From NCBI GenBank assembly GCA_020635915.1, contig JACJYU010000002.1, positions 434,001 to 498,000 of the forward strand: DNA of 64,000 nucleotides. The letters run 5' to 3'. How positions within the stretch are numbered: the first letter of the stretch is position 1; each line of letters begins with the position of its first letter. Both the position numbers and the translations under genes were made by a program. The DNA is from Flammeovirgaceae bacterium (GTDB lineage Bacteria > Bacteroidota > Bacteroidia > Cytophagales > Cyclobacteriaceae). The notes under the pieces were generated by a model. The model was not told where the DNA came from, ran no database searches, and saw only the letters and a list, made by a program, of their open reading frames with translations. Of this stretch, positions 33,534 through 42,707 are shown piece by piece.

Positions 33534-34136
33534 CTAGGCACTGCGCATTTCGGCCATTTTGTTGCGCTCGTTTTGGAGTTCCCGGGACAACTTCATCTGC
33601 TTGTCTAGGGCCTTGCGTTTATAATTTTCAAATTCCTTGTTGATCAGGTCCTCCATTTCAATTTTCTCCCTGAGGGATTGGTACACCATTTTCAATCTTC
33701 CGCCCACGAGGCCCATAAGCACTACCATGCCCAACAACACAAACCCAACCAGGCCTATAAAGAAACCCTTGCCGAAATCCATGCCCAGTACAGAGATATG
33801 CGTGGCCGCATGCTCAACCTCCTCCATTGAATTTTCTTTGGCCTTTACCGCGGCCAGCGCCCCGTCCAGCTTCATCTGGAGTTGCGCAGCCCCGGCCCTG
33901 GCCTCTGCCAGGTCACGATGTACTTTTTTTATTGAATCCGTAGTTAATTTCCACATTCCATCAAGAATATACTCTTTGATTACCTTATACTCGTTAAACG
34001 TTTCCGACTTGTCCTTCATTACCGCGTAACGCTCGTTGAGGGTCTTGGCATCTTTCGCCAATGCTTCCGCGGCTTGTGTCTGTGCCAGGGCGCCAAAAGA
34101 ACCCAGCAAGAGGAGAATGGGAAAGGTATGTTTCAT
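33534..34136 (-). CDS. Coiled-coil protein with signal peptide and one TM
   Basis: 200 residues. Signal peptide at 1-19 (cleavage near ALAQ), a charged helical segment with heptad-like spacing (about 60-110), one TM (about 123-145, FFIGLVGFVLLGMVVLMGLVG) and a second coiled coil to the end (LINKEFENYKRKALDKQMKL). Proteins of this layout in Bacteroidota are sometimes labelled tRNA (guanine-N1)-methyltransferase, which the sequence does not support. Role unknown. It stands alone between a terminator and a long non-coding region. Confidence 0.6.
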   Translation of the reverse strand: MKHTFPILLLLGSFGALAQTQAAEALAKDAKTLNERYAVMKDKSETFNEYKVIKEYILDGMWKLTTDSIKKVHRDLAEARAGAAQLQMKLDGALAAVKAKENSMEEVEHAATHISVLGMDFGKGFFIGLVGFVLLGMVVLMGLVGGRLKMVYQSLREKIEMEDLINKEFENYKRKALDKQMKLSRELQNERNKMAEMRSA

Positions 34137-34561
34137 ACGTCAATAATTTTTGAATTTAAATGGCCATATGGAACCGCTGGTTGGAACCATGCTATTGGGT
34201 GAATGGTCATAAATGATGGTTTCATGGCCAAATATGGCTTGTTTAATTTTTCGCAGGGATGCCAAACCTAGCCTTGGCTTTTGACTTTTCATAGGTATTT
34301 AAAGTGAAGCTTCAAATATCTCGTCCAATTAAATATTCCTTCGGTGAACGATACACCCGGAATACTTAACGAGGAAGCCGGCAGGATTGCCAAAACACCC
34401 ATTTTGGACTACCCACAATAAATGTAGCCCTTGTGCCGGACAATGTTTCCCTATAAAGGCGCCAGAAAGCAACAGGGTAATAAAATTTCATTTTCTCCCC
34501 TTTTTCAATCCCAAAACCCCCAAAATGGAATAGGGATGCTCCTTCACCCCTTTGTGTTTCC
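34137..34561. other. Non-coding region between divergent genes
   Basis: About 425 bp, A/T-richer than its surroundings. I see no ORF, strong hairpin or RNA gene in it. It must hold the promoter of the minus-strand coiled-coil gene, but no clean TAnnTTTG box was found for it. Confidence 0.5.
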
Positions 34562-34593
34562 TTGATTATGGGAATATTTTTTAGTAAACTTTG
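34562..34593 (+). promoter_or_regulatory. Possible promoter of the DoxX-like gene
   Basis: TTG at 34562-34564, 20 bases, then TAAACTTTG at 34585-34593. The -7 box has one extra base relative to TAnnTTTG, so this is a weak call. It would start transcription near 34600, 18 bases before the chosen ATG. Confidence 0.4.
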
Positions 34594-34617
34594 TTATATA
34601 ACATATCCCCAATAGCT

Positions 34618-35064
34618 ATGAGTTTAGTCACAAAAATCGAAGGGTGGGGAAATGCCCATCGGCCAGGTTGGCTGGATTTCTTTAGGATCGCCCTTGGCAT
34701 CTTCATCACTTACAAAGGCTTTGAATTTATGCTCAACATTGAGGCCCTCGAAAGCACCACGGCCGGAATGGCCGTAATGTTCAGCGGTGCCGCAGTGGCG
34801 CATTACATTATTTTTGCGCACGCATTGGGCGGCCCCCTTCTTGTATTTGGCCTATACACCAGGATCGTGAGCCTTATCCAGGTGCCCATATTGATCGGGG
34901 CGGTGGTGTTTGTCAATTACCCTAAAGGGTTCTTTTCCCTGGGCAACCACATGGAACTGGAGGTTTCCCTGATCGTGCTGGCAGGCCTTATCGTTTTTAT
35001 GGTCTTTGGGGGCGGCAAGTTTTCGGTGGACGAAAAGCGGAGGAAGGACAAAGCCACCGCTTAG
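34618..35064 (+). CDS. DoxX-like integral membrane protein
   Basis: 148 residues with four TM helices (about 20-40, 55-75, 80-105, 115-138), the DoxX/SURF4-like layout. Characteristic text is WLDFFRIALGIFITYKGFEF near the N-terminus and HALGGPLLVFGLYTRIVSL in the middle. The ATG at 34618 is chosen because the longer frame starts at a TTG that is part of the probable -7 promoter box. Family members are loosely tied to terminal oxidases or redox stress; function here is unknown. Confidence 0.75.
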   Translation: MSLVTKIEGWGNAHRPGWLDFFRIALGIFITYKGFEFMLNIEALESTTAGMAVMFSGAAVAHYIIFAHALGGPLLVFGLYTRIVSLIQVPILIGAVVFVNYPKGFFSLGNHMELEVSLIVLAGLIVFMVFGGGKFSVDEKRRKDKATA

Positions 35065-35148
35065 GCCCCGGCCGGCCACAATATGTTCGTTGTTTCGGTG
35101 CGCTTATTATCCGTACCTTTCAGGGTATTTTTTTAAACCGAACGACCC

Positions 35149-36669
35149 ATGCCTGCCCACCTGCTTGCCATAGCCCTGCTCTTTGCAATTGCTGCCATGC
35201 CGTGCCAGGCACAACTCAACACTGCCCCTGACATCGAAAAGGCCACGAAAGCAGGCTTTGCAAAAGCCATTTCAGAATTTCGCGATTTCCTGCAGGTCCC
35301 CAATGATGGCCACTACCCAGCACAGATAGCCGCCAACATCGGTTGGGCAACCCAAGCATTCCAAAGCAGGGGATTTAAAACCCAATTGATTGAAACCCCA
35401 GGGGCCCCACACGTTTATGCCGAAAAGCAATTCGTAAAAAAGGGCAAAACGGTTTTGTTCTATCTGCAAATAGATGGACAACCCGTGGACACTTCTGCCT
35501 GGGACCAGGAAAGTCCTTACAAGGCTGCCCTCAAGGAAGGGAAGAATGGGCAGTGGCAGGAAATTGACTGGAGCAACTTCAATGAAAATTTTAATCCCGA
35601 CTGGCGTATCTATGCCCGCTCCGCTTCCGACTCTAAAGGGCCGGCCATGTGTTTCCTCACTGCCCTCTCCATTCTGGAAGAGCATAAGGTAAAGCCCAAT
35701 TTCAACATCAAGGTGATAATGGATTTTCAGGAAGAGATGGGCTCACCACAACTGGCCTGGGTGGTTAAAAACAACCAGGAGTTATTGAAGTCCGATATGC
35801 TGCTGATCATGGACGGTACCCGGCACGTGTCCAACCTGCCCACCCTTTGCTTTGGTGCAAGGGGAATCGCCACCGCCACATTAAAAGTGTATGGCCCCCG
35901 CAATGCCTTGCATAGCGGGCAATACGGAAACTACGCACCCAACCCGGTGTTTGCCCTGTCAAAACTATTGGCAGGACTAAAAGATGATAGCGGTAGGGTG
36001 ACGCTCCCCGGTTTTTACGATGGCATCGTACTTTCGGAGGCGGACAAAAAAAGCCTCAATGACATCCCGGAAGATATGGACGCAATCAATGCCACCCTGG
36101 GGATCGCCCGACAGGAAGCCGTGGGCGCCACCTACCAGGAGGCCATGCAATACCCTAGCCTAAATGTAAGGGGCATACGGGCCGCCTGGGTAGGGAAAGA
36201 GGTGCGCACCGTCATACCCGAGGAGGCCATAGCGGAAATAGACATGCGCCTGGTACCAGAGGCCCCAGGTGAAAAACTGATGGACCTGTTAAAAAATTAT
36301 ATCCAGGCACAAGGTTTTCACCTGGTGGAAGGAGTGCCCACTGACGAGGAGCGCTCCCAATACCCCAAGCTGGCCTCCCTGGCCTACAAATTGGGGTCGG
36401 GGCCATTTCGGACGGATATTGGCACGGAACTGGGCGAGTGGCTATCACGCGCCCATTACAAGCTTTTTGGGGAACACTTTGTAAAAATGAGGACCACGGG
36501 GGGATCGCAGCCTATCGCGCCTTTTATCAAAACCTTAAATGTCCCGGCCGTTTCCGTGCGCATCCCCAACCCCGACAACAGCATCCATGGCCCCAACGAA
36601 AATATTAGGGTGGGCAATTTCTTTGAAGGCATAGAAACGATGGTGGGGGTTTTGACAGAGAAGCTTTAA
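35149..36669 (+). CDS. Secreted M20/M25/M40 metallopeptidase (dipeptidase-like)
   Basis: 506 residues with a signal peptide (cleavage near CQAQ, residue 22). The M20 fold is shown by FYLQIDGQPVD (first metal region, with Gln-Ile-Asp in place of the usual His-x-Asp), YARSASDSKGPAMCFL (Asp ligand), FQEEMGSPQL (catalytic Glu and ligand Glu), and the last His in SIHGPNENI. A dimerisation domain inserts at about 240-370. The DGQ in place of HxD also occurs in some family members. It probably degrades di- or oligopeptides in the periplasm. The next gene begins 8 bp later. Confidence 0.85.
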   Translation: MPAHLLAIALLFAIAAMPCQAQLNTAPDIEKATKAGFAKAISEFRDFLQVPNDGHYPAQIAANIGWATQAFQSRGFKTQLIETPGAPHVYAEKQFVKKGKTVLFYLQIDGQPVDTSAWDQESPYKAALKEGKNGQWQEIDWSNFNENFNPDWRIYARSASDSKGPAMCFLTALSILEEHKVKPNFNIKVIMDFQEEMGSPQLAWVVKNNQELLKSDMLLIMDGTRHVSNLPTLCFGARGIATATLKVYGPRNALHSGQYGNYAPNPVFALSKLLAGLKDDSGRVTLPGFYDGIVLSEADKKSLNDIPEDMDAINATLGIARQEAVGATYQEAMQYPSLNVRGIRAAWVGKEVRTVIPEEAIAEIDMRLVPEAPGEKLMDLLKNYIQAQGFHLVEGVPTDEERSQYPKLASLAYKLGSGPFRTDIGTELGEWLSRAHYKLFGEHFVKMRTTGGSQPIAPFIKTLNVPAVSVRIPNPDNSIHGPNENIRVGNFFEGIETMVGVLTEKL

Positions 36670-36677
36670 CCTTCTAC

Positions 36678-37184
36678 ATGAAAATAGGTTTGCTCTCCGA
36701 CACCCACGGTTATCTCGACCCTAAAGTTTTTGAATACTTCAAAGAAGTAGATGAAATATGGCATGCTGGTGATATCGGTGATATCGCAGTAATAGAAGCA
36801 TTAGAAAAATTCAAACCAGTTCGTGCCGTGTTTGGCAATATCGACAGTGCCTCCGTGTACAATCGCTTTCCTGAAGACTGGATGTTTACCTGTGAAGGAG
36901 TGGAAATTTGGATCACTCACATTGCTGGCACTCCCCCGCGCTACAATGACAGAATCAAAAGCCAACTGCTCCGGCACCCTCCTGATCTTTTAATTTGCGG
37001 CCACTCCCACATCATGATGGCCCAGCGCGACCCCAAATTTGGCAACATGCTGTACCTCAATCCCGGGGCAGCGGGCAACCACGGCTTTCACCACATCAAA
37101 ACGATGGTGAGGTTCGAATTGGCCGATGCCCGCATCAAAAACCTGGAGGTGATAGAGCTTGGAAAAAGGGGGGGGTTAATATAG
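36678..37184 (+). CDS. YfcE/MJ0936-type metallophosphoesterase
   Basis: 168 residues, the full length of this small phosphodiesterase family. Metal ligands are visible in order: LLSDTHG (Asp, His; residues 5-10), HAGDIGD (Asp), VFGNID (Asn), ITHIAG (His) and CGHSHIMM (His-x-His). It likely hydrolyses phosphodiester bonds of small molecules or nucleotides in the cytosol. It lies 8 bp behind the M20 peptidase gene, suggesting cotranscription without an obvious functional link. Confidence 0.9.
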   Translation: MKIGLLSDTHGYLDPKVFEYFKEVDEIWHAGDIGDIAVIEALEKFKPVRAVFGNIDSASVYNRFPEDWMFTCEGVEIWITHIAGTPPRYNDRIKSQLLRHPPDLLICGHSHIMMAQRDPKFGNMLYLNPGAAGNHGFHHIKTMVRFELADARIKNLEVIELGKRGGLI

Positions 37185-37206
37185 GCGCCAGGCATGGCCC
37201 TAAACC

Positions 37207-37236
37207 AAAAAAGCCAACCATTGCTGATTGGCTTCC
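37207..37236 (-). terminator. Terminator of the small basic protein gene
   Basis: AAGCCAA (37211-37217) and TTGGCTT (37228-37234) form a 7 bp stem with a 10-base loop. On the minus strand a run of T follows (plus-strand A-run 37207-37212). It may also stop read-through from the phosphoesterase gene. Confidence 0.65.
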
Positions 37237-37253
37237 CATTATCTTTAGGCCTA

Positions 37254-37415
37254 TCAATCCTTCTTTGAAGGCTTCGTTTCGAACTCCTCTTTCAATTTTT
37301 CAACATCCACGGCTTTCATCACTGGCTGGAAGTTCTGGACTTTCAAATCCTTCCTTCTGCGTGCTGCCCTTCCCCTGTCCTTTTTTATTTTTCGTTTCAA
37401 TCTGGAATACCCCAT
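37254..37415 (-). CDS. Conserved small basic protein, 53 residues
   Basis: From the ATG at 37415 the product opens MGYSRLKRKIKKDRGRAARR, continues with a FQPVMKAVDVEKLKEEFETK segment and ends in lysines. The first half is extremely basic, the second amphipathic and acidic. I recall similar short proteins in Bacteroidota, but no function. The frame runs further upstream to 37481, but that part is poor in conserved-looking sequence. A terminator follows, supporting a real gene. RNA or ribosome binding is conceivable from charge alone. Confidence 0.6.
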   Translation of the reverse strand: MGYSRLKRKIKKDRGRAARRRKDLKVQNFQPVMKAVDVEKLKEEFETKPSKKD

Positions 37416-37561
37416 GGCGCTAAATTTTTGGTGTTGTCCCTGCCTAGTGCAAGAGGTCGCAAAAATAGCAGAATCCATCAATCTTAAAAAATAATTTTAA
37501 GCTAATCCATCGTATAAACCATGCAAATCAGCCCGATCATGGTTAGTTTTGGCCTAAGCAC

Positions 37562-38923
37562 ATGGAAAAACCGACCCTACCTAAAGGCACGCGCGACTTT
37601 GGGCCATCCGTTATGGCCAGGCGCCAGTTTATTCTCGACACCATTAAAAGGGTTTTCAAAAAGTATGGCTTCCAGCAACTGGAAACCCCTGCCATGGAAA
37701 ACCTCACCACCCTTACGGGCAAATATGGGGAGGAAGGCGACCAGCTCCTTTTTAAGGTCCTAAATTCAGGCGATTATCTCAAAGGTGCCGATATTGGAAA
37801 ATTGGAGTCGCGGGACTCCAAAGGCCTAGCCCTCGACATCTCTGAAAAAGGGCTCAGGTATGACCTCACGGTGCCCTTTGCCCGCTACGTGGTAATGAAC
37901 CGCCACGAGATCACCTTTCCCTTCAAGCGTTTTCAAATACAGCCCGTATGGCGTGCCGACAGGCCCCAAAAAGGACGTTACCGCGAGTTTTACCAGTGCG
38001 ATGCGGACGTTATAGGCACCCCCTCATTGCTCTGTGAAGCGGAAATCGTGCTGATGATAAGGGAAGCCTGCAAAGGGCTGGGCCTCAATGAATTTTCCAT
38101 TAAAGTGAACCACCGCGGGATCCTCGCAGGCCTGGCCGAAATTGCCGAAGCAAAAGGGAACGAGACCCCCTTGTTTGTGGCCATGGACAAACTCGACAAG
38201 ATTGGGGAAGAAAAGGTAAAGGAAGAACTCGTGGGCAAAGGGTTCAAAGAAGGGAGCATCGCCCGCATCTTCGACATCCTCAACCTCAAGGGGTCCAATC
38301 TGGAAAAAATTGAATTCCTTAAAAACCGGTTGGCGCATTCCGAAAATGGGGCCAAGGGGGTGCAAGACATCAAGTCCATCATCGAATTGCTTTCCAAATT
38401 TGACCTTGCCGCTGAGGCCATAGACCTGGACATCGCCCTGGCACGTGGCCTTACCTACTATACAGGGGCCATTTTTGAGGTCAAGGTCAACAATGTGGCC
38501 ATTGGCAGCGTAGGGGGTGGCGGCCGCTACGATAACCTAACCGGGGTGTTCGGGCTGCCTGGCGTTTCCGGTGTGGGGTTCTCCTTTGGCGTGGACCGCT
38601 TGTACGATGTCATGGACGAACTGGGCCTGTTCCCTGACGATACCGCACACTCGACCAAAGTGCTTATCGTGCATTTCGACCCGGAAGCCATGGCCTATGG
38701 ACTGAAGGCGCTTAAGGAACTCAGGCGGGAGGGCGTTGCCACCGAATTATACCCCGACCCCGCCAAGCTCAAAAAACAATTGGACTATGCCAATAAGAAA
38801 AAAATCCCATATGTGATTGTCATTGGGCCAGACGAGATGGAAAGCGGTGCCCTTACCTTTAAGGACATGAAGACCGGGGAACAGCAACCTTTGACACTGG
38901 ACGAAATCCTAATTCAATTCTGA
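37562..38923 (+). CDS. hisS: Histidyl-tRNA synthetase
   Basis: 453 residues. Class II motifs are present: motif 1 region KPTLPKGTRDFGP with LETPAMENL, motif 2 RPQKGRYREFYQCDADVIG, the histidine motifs LARGLTYYTGAIFE, motif 3 GGGGRYDNLTGVFG with GVGFSFGVDRL, and a C-terminal anticodon-binding domain from about residue 355. It charges tRNA-His in the cytosol. One base separates its stop from hutH, so histidine use in translation and histidine breakdown are encoded side by side. Confidence 0.96.
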   Translation: MEKPTLPKGTRDFGPSVMARRQFILDTIKRVFKKYGFQQLETPAMENLTTLTGKYGEEGDQLLFKVLNSGDYLKGADIGKLESRDSKGLALDISEKGLRYDLTVPFARYVVMNRHEITFPFKRFQIQPVWRADRPQKGRYREFYQCDADVIGTPSLLCEAEIVLMIREACKGLGLNEFSIKVNHRGILAGLAEIAEAKGNETPLFVAMDKLDKIGEEKVKEELVGKGFKEGSIARIFDILNLKGSNLEKIEFLKNRLAHSENGAKGVQDIKSIIELLSKFDLAAEAIDLDIALARGLTYYTGAIFEVKVNNVAIGSVGGGGRYDNLTGVFGLPGVSGVGFSFGVDRLYDVMDELGLFPDDTAHSTKVLIVHFDPEAMAYGLKALKELRREGVATELYPDPAKLKKQLDYANKKKIPYVIVIGPDEMESGALTFKDMKTGEQQPLTLDEILIQF

Positions 38924-38924
38924 C

Positions 38925-40415
38925 TTGAACAAAGTACACCCCATTTCCGCCAAAACGCTGTCCCTGGATGACATAGCCGAGGTATTGAAAGGCCAGATCA
39001 AACTATCAGGGGAAGCCATATCGAAAATAACCGCCTGCCGCGATTACCTTGACAGAAAGGTAAGTGGGTCCACTGCGCCCGTATATGGGATCAATACCGG
39101 TTTTGGCTCCCTGTACAGCAAAAACATTGCTTCGGGGGAGTTGGGCAAATTACAGCAAAACCTGGTCATGTCGCATGCTTGTGGCACCGGGCCGGAGGTG
39201 CCAGGCGAAATCGTGCGTTTGATGCTCTTGTTGAAGGTCCAGTCGCTGGCGTATGGCTATTCCGGGGTGCAACTGGAAACGGTGGAACGCCTGACCGCGT
39301 TGTACAACCACCATGCACTACCGGTAGTCTACGAAATGGGGTCCCTTGGGGCATCCGGGGACCTGGCGCCATTGGCGCACTTGTCCCTCCCCCTTATTGG
39401 GCTTGGCGAGGCCGACTACAAAGGCAAGCGCCATACAGGCAGCGAATTGCTCCGGGCATTGGGCCTGGCCCCGGTTGCCTTCAAGGCCAAGGAGGGGCTG
39501 GCCCTGCTGAACGGCACCCAGTTTATGAGCGCCTATGGGGTTTGGTCCACCCTTCACGCAAAGCGTTTGCTGGGCCTGGCCAACCTCATCGGTGCCTTGT
39601 CGTTGGATGGGTTTGACGGCCGCCCCGAACCGTTTGACGAGCTGGTGCACGGCATAAGGCCACACCAGGGACAGGTAGGCGTGGCCCGGGAGATCAGGGA
39701 AATATTGGAGGGCAGCGGCATTCTGTCGCAACGGAAAAAGCACGTGCAAGACCCCTATTCCTTCAGGTGCATCCCCCAGGTGCACGGTGCCACGGACGAT
39801 GTAATCCGCTTTGTGGCCAGAACATTTTCCACAGAAATAAACAGCGTAACGGACAACCCCAATTGCTTCCCCGAAGAGGACAGGATTATTTCGGCCGGCA
39901 ACTTTCATGGACAGCCCCTGGCATTGGCCATGGATTTTTTGTCCATTGCGTTGGCCGAATTGGGAAGTATTTCCGAAAGGCGCACGTACCAGTTGATTTC
40001 GGGGGCACGGGACCTGCCCAATTACCTTGTGGCCAATCCCGGTATCAATTCCGGATTGATGATCCCACAATATACCGCGGCCTCCTTGGCCAGCCAAAAC
40101 AAGCAGCTATGCACCCCAGCATCCGTGGATTCCATAGTATCCTCCAACGGGCAGGAAGACCACGTAAGCATGGGCGCCAACTCTGCCACCAAACTGTACC
40201 GGATAGTGAACAATGTTTACTCCATCCTTGCCATTGAACTGATTACGGCCGCCCAGGCCCTTGAATTCAGGAGGCCTTTGAAGACCTCGCCCGTATTGGA
40301 AGGGTTTGTCGATAATTTCCGGGCCCTTGTCCCGTTTATGGAATCAGACCGTTTGCTCCACCATGACATGGAGGAAGCCGGGAAATTTCTTAAGGAATAT
40401 AAACTAGACAAGTGA
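38925..40415 (+). CDS. hutH: Histidine ammonia-lyase
   Basis: 496 residues from a TTG one base after hisS. The MIO cofactor forms from Ala143-Ser144-Gly145 (GSLGASGDLAPLAH), and the active-site Tyr is in PVYGINTGFGS (Tyr54). QPLALAMDFLSIALAELGS and HVSMGANSATKL are further family marks. It turns histidine into urocanate. hutU, hutI and hutG are not in the window, so the rest of the pathway is elsewhere or absent. Its stop overlaps the next gene's GTG start by three bases. A closely related aromatic aminomutase or lyase cannot be ruled out fully, but His is favoured. Confidence 0.92.
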   Translation: MNKVHPISAKTLSLDDIAEVLKGQIKLSGEAISKITACRDYLDRKVSGSTAPVYGINTGFGSLYSKNIASGELGKLQQNLVMSHACGTGPEVPGEIVRLMLLLKVQSLAYGYSGVQLETVERLTALYNHHALPVVYEMGSLGASGDLAPLAHLSLPLIGLGEADYKGKRHTGSELLRALGLAPVAFKAKEGLALLNGTQFMSAYGVWSTLHAKRLLGLANLIGALSLDGFDGRPEPFDELVHGIRPHQGQVGVAREIREILEGSGILSQRKKHVQDPYSFRCIPQVHGATDDVIRFVARTFSTEINSVTDNPNCFPEEDRIISAGNFHGQPLALAMDFLSIALAELGSISERRTYQLISGARDLPNYLVANPGINSGLMIPQYTAASLASQNKQLCTPASVDSIVSSNGQEDHVSMGANSATKLYRIVNNVYSILAIELITAAQALEFRRPLKTSPVLEGFVDNFRALVPFMESDRLLHHDMEEAGKFLKEYKLDK

Positions 40416-42307
40416 GGATAGGATTGGCATGGATCGCTGGTGCACTTTTATGGGCAAGTGTTGCACAGGCACAGCCCTACACCAGTGCTTTGGGACGCTT
40501 CCAGGTAGACCAAATCAAGGGTTGTGCCCCCTTTACCATAACATTGACCAACCTGCTGGCAGGCAATTGCAATGGGGCCAACCCCTGTTCCATGGACTTT
40601 GAAGGAAACGGGCAGCAAACCCCAAACACCTTTACCTACCAGTACACAACGCCCGGGACCTACCTGTTGCAGGTATTGTACCAGGGGCAAGGGGCAGACA
40701 ACATCACCATTACCGTAACGGAAAACATTGCCCCTAATTTTGAAACCTATTCCTGCTCCAACTCCGATGTGACCATCAAAGTATTGGAAAAAAGCTACCA
40801 ACAACTGGTGATCGACTTTACCAATGATGGCATACCGGAAGCGGTCATCCCCAGCGGGAACAATGCCACGGCATTCCACGACTATGCCACTCCCGGGAAC
40901 AAGTCCATTTCGGTGCGGGGGCTCAACCTCAATGCCGCGGACAACTGCGACTCGAAGGTGGTGGCCTTCAATGCCTTGGCTTCCCTCCCTCCCCCCACGA
41001 TCAACCAGCTTACCACGGTGGACAAAGCACGGATAAAATTGGACTTTGCCATACAGCCCCACATTCTATACCGCCTCGAAATTGCCGTAAACAGTGCAGG
41101 GCCTTTTCAACAAGTGGCCATGCTGTACGATAGTGCCTCCTTCACGGTGGCCAACCTTAAAACAGGAGAAAACTACTATTGCTTCAGGCTAAGTGCCTAC
41201 GATGCCTGCACAGGGTTCAACAACTATTCCAATACGGTTTGTAGCCCAAGGTTTGATTTGGACATTCAAAGTGGCGTGAACAAGCTTAGCTGGGTCACGG
41301 CCAACACTGGCATTCAATCCATAGAAGTGGAACGGGACGGTGCCACGCACACCATTATCCCCGGGGCGCCCACTGGTTTTGACGACATTGATATCGACTG
41401 CCAGACAACCTATTGTTACCGGATAATCAACCACTACGCAGGCGGTGTTTCAAGCAGGTCGCTTCAGTATTGTGGGGAATCTTTTAAAATTGATACCCCG
41501 CCCGCCATCAACAATGTAAGCTGCGAGGCCACGCCAACGGGGCTGGATATGCAATGGGTACAAAGCCCTGGGGCCATGCCCCCCCGCTATGACATCCTTG
41601 TTGCCGCAGATGGGCAAACTTTTTCAAAGCTGGGCACCTCCACTACCACCGGGTTTTTGCACAAAGGCTATATGCCGGAAAACCCTTTGGCCTACCGCAT
41701 CGACTACACCGATGAATGCGGCAACCAAAGCCCGGAAGGAATAGTAGCCCGCCCGATAAACCTGGCCGGCTCCATGGAAAACAACATTGCCACCTTGCAA
41801 TGGACCGGGTATGAGGGATGGGCAAATGGGGCAAGTGGGTATGTGGTGGAAAAGTTTGACCTCAAGGGAAACCTGATCCAATCCGTCAATGTAGGCCAGG
41901 GCACCACCTATGTCGATGATGGGGCCGACCCCAACCATCAATTTGTGGCCTACCGCATCCGGGCCACCGCCAATAACAGCGGGGTTTCCCCTTCCCTCTC
42001 CAACACCATTGAGTTGGTGAAGGACCCAAAAATTTACTTTCCCACCGCCTTTAGCCCAAATGGTGACGCCCTGAACGACCGGTTTTTTGTAAGGGGCCAG
42101 TTCATAGTAAAATTTGAATTGTCCATATTCAACAGATGGGGCGAACTCGTGTTTACCACCAACAAAAAAGACGGCACCTGGGACGGCACCCTGAACGGAA
42201 AACCCATGGCAGAGGATGCTTACGTATGGTCGGCCCAGGTAACCGACCTGGCGGGCCGTACGTATGTACGATCAGGAACAGTGGCCTTGCTGCGTGGCAA
42301 AAGGTGA
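40412..42307 (+). CDS. Secreted protein with PKD-like N-terminus and CHU_C (T9SS type B) sorting domain
   Basis: 631 residues from a GTG overlapping the hutH stop. Signal peptide 1-21 (AQAQ). Residues about 25-105 are PKD-like (GCAPFTITLTNL, TYQYTTPGTYLLQVLY), the middle carries fibronectin-III-like segments, and the last 85 residues are a gliding-motility C-terminal domain: YFPTAFSPNGDALNDRFFV, FNRWGELVFTT, WDGTLNGKPM, DAYVW. The protein should cross the outer membrane by type IX secretion and stay at the surface or be released. Ligand unknown. Confidence 0.88.
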   Translation: MRIGLAWIAGALLWASVAQAQPYTSALGRFQVDQIKGCAPFTITLTNLLAGNCNGANPCSMDFEGNGQQTPNTFTYQYTTPGTYLLQVLYQGQGADNITITVTENIAPNFETYSCSNSDVTIKVLEKSYQQLVIDFTNDGIPEAVIPSGNNATAFHDYATPGNKSISVRGLNLNAADNCDSKVVAFNALASLPPPTINQLTTVDKARIKLDFAIQPHILYRLEIAVNSAGPFQQVAMLYDSASFTVANLKTGENYYCFRLSAYDACTGFNNYSNTVCSPRFDLDIQSGVNKLSWVTANTGIQSIEVERDGATHTIIPGAPTGFDDIDIDCQTTYCYRIINHYAGGVSSRSLQYCGESFKIDTPPAINNVSCEATPTGLDMQWVQSPGAMPPRYDILVAADGQTFSKLGTSTTTGFLHKGYMPENPLAYRIDYTDECGNQSPEGIVARPINLAGSMENNIATLQWTGYEGWANGASGYVVEKFDLKGNLIQSVNVGQGTTYVDDGADPNHQFVAYRIRATANNSGVSPSLSNTIELVKDPKIYFPTAFSPNGDALNDRFFVRGQFIVKFELSIFNRWGELVFTTNKKDGTWDGTLNGKPMAEDAYVWSAQVTDLAGRTYVRSGTVALLRGKR

Positions 42308-42371
42308 CCCCCTCCACAATTCTTCATCCCGTAAAAAATATCATAAATTTGAACACTAAAACAGGAAAGCG

Positions 42372-42707
42372 ATGCTGGACATGATGAAAATGATGGGCAA
42401 AATGAAAGAGGTGCAGGCCCGTATGAAAGAAGCCCAGGACAACCTGGTAAACGTAAAGGCCACGGGTGAATCCGGTGGGGGCATGGTGAAGGCAACCGTG
42501 AACGGGAAAAAACAGCTCATTGGCCTGGACATCGACCCTACCATTTTGAAGGCAGAGGATAAAATCCTGATACAGGACCTTTCCATTGCCGCCATCAACA
42601 AAGCACTGGAAGACGTTGAGGCGCTGGCCAGGGAAGAAATAAAAAAAAGCACCGGGGGCCTGCTCCCCAACATTCCCGGTATGGACCTTAGCAGCTTCAT
42701 GGGATGA
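42372..42707 (+). CDS. YbaB/EbfC nucleoid-associated protein
   Basis: 111 residues, the usual size. It starts with MLDMMKMMGKMKEVQARMKE, a Met-rich amphipathic helix typical of the family, followed by GGGMVKATVNGKKQLIGLDID, the DNA-binding dimer core. It binds DNA with low specificity as a dimer in the nucleoid. It overlaps the glycosyltransferase gene by four bases (ATGA). Usual recR/dnaX neighbours are absent here. Confidence 0.92.
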   Translation: MLDMMKMMGKMKEVQARMKEAQDNLVNVKATGESGGGMVKATVNGKKQLIGLDIDPTILKAEDKILIQDLSIAAINKALEDVEALAREEIKKSTGGLLPNIPGMDLSSFMG

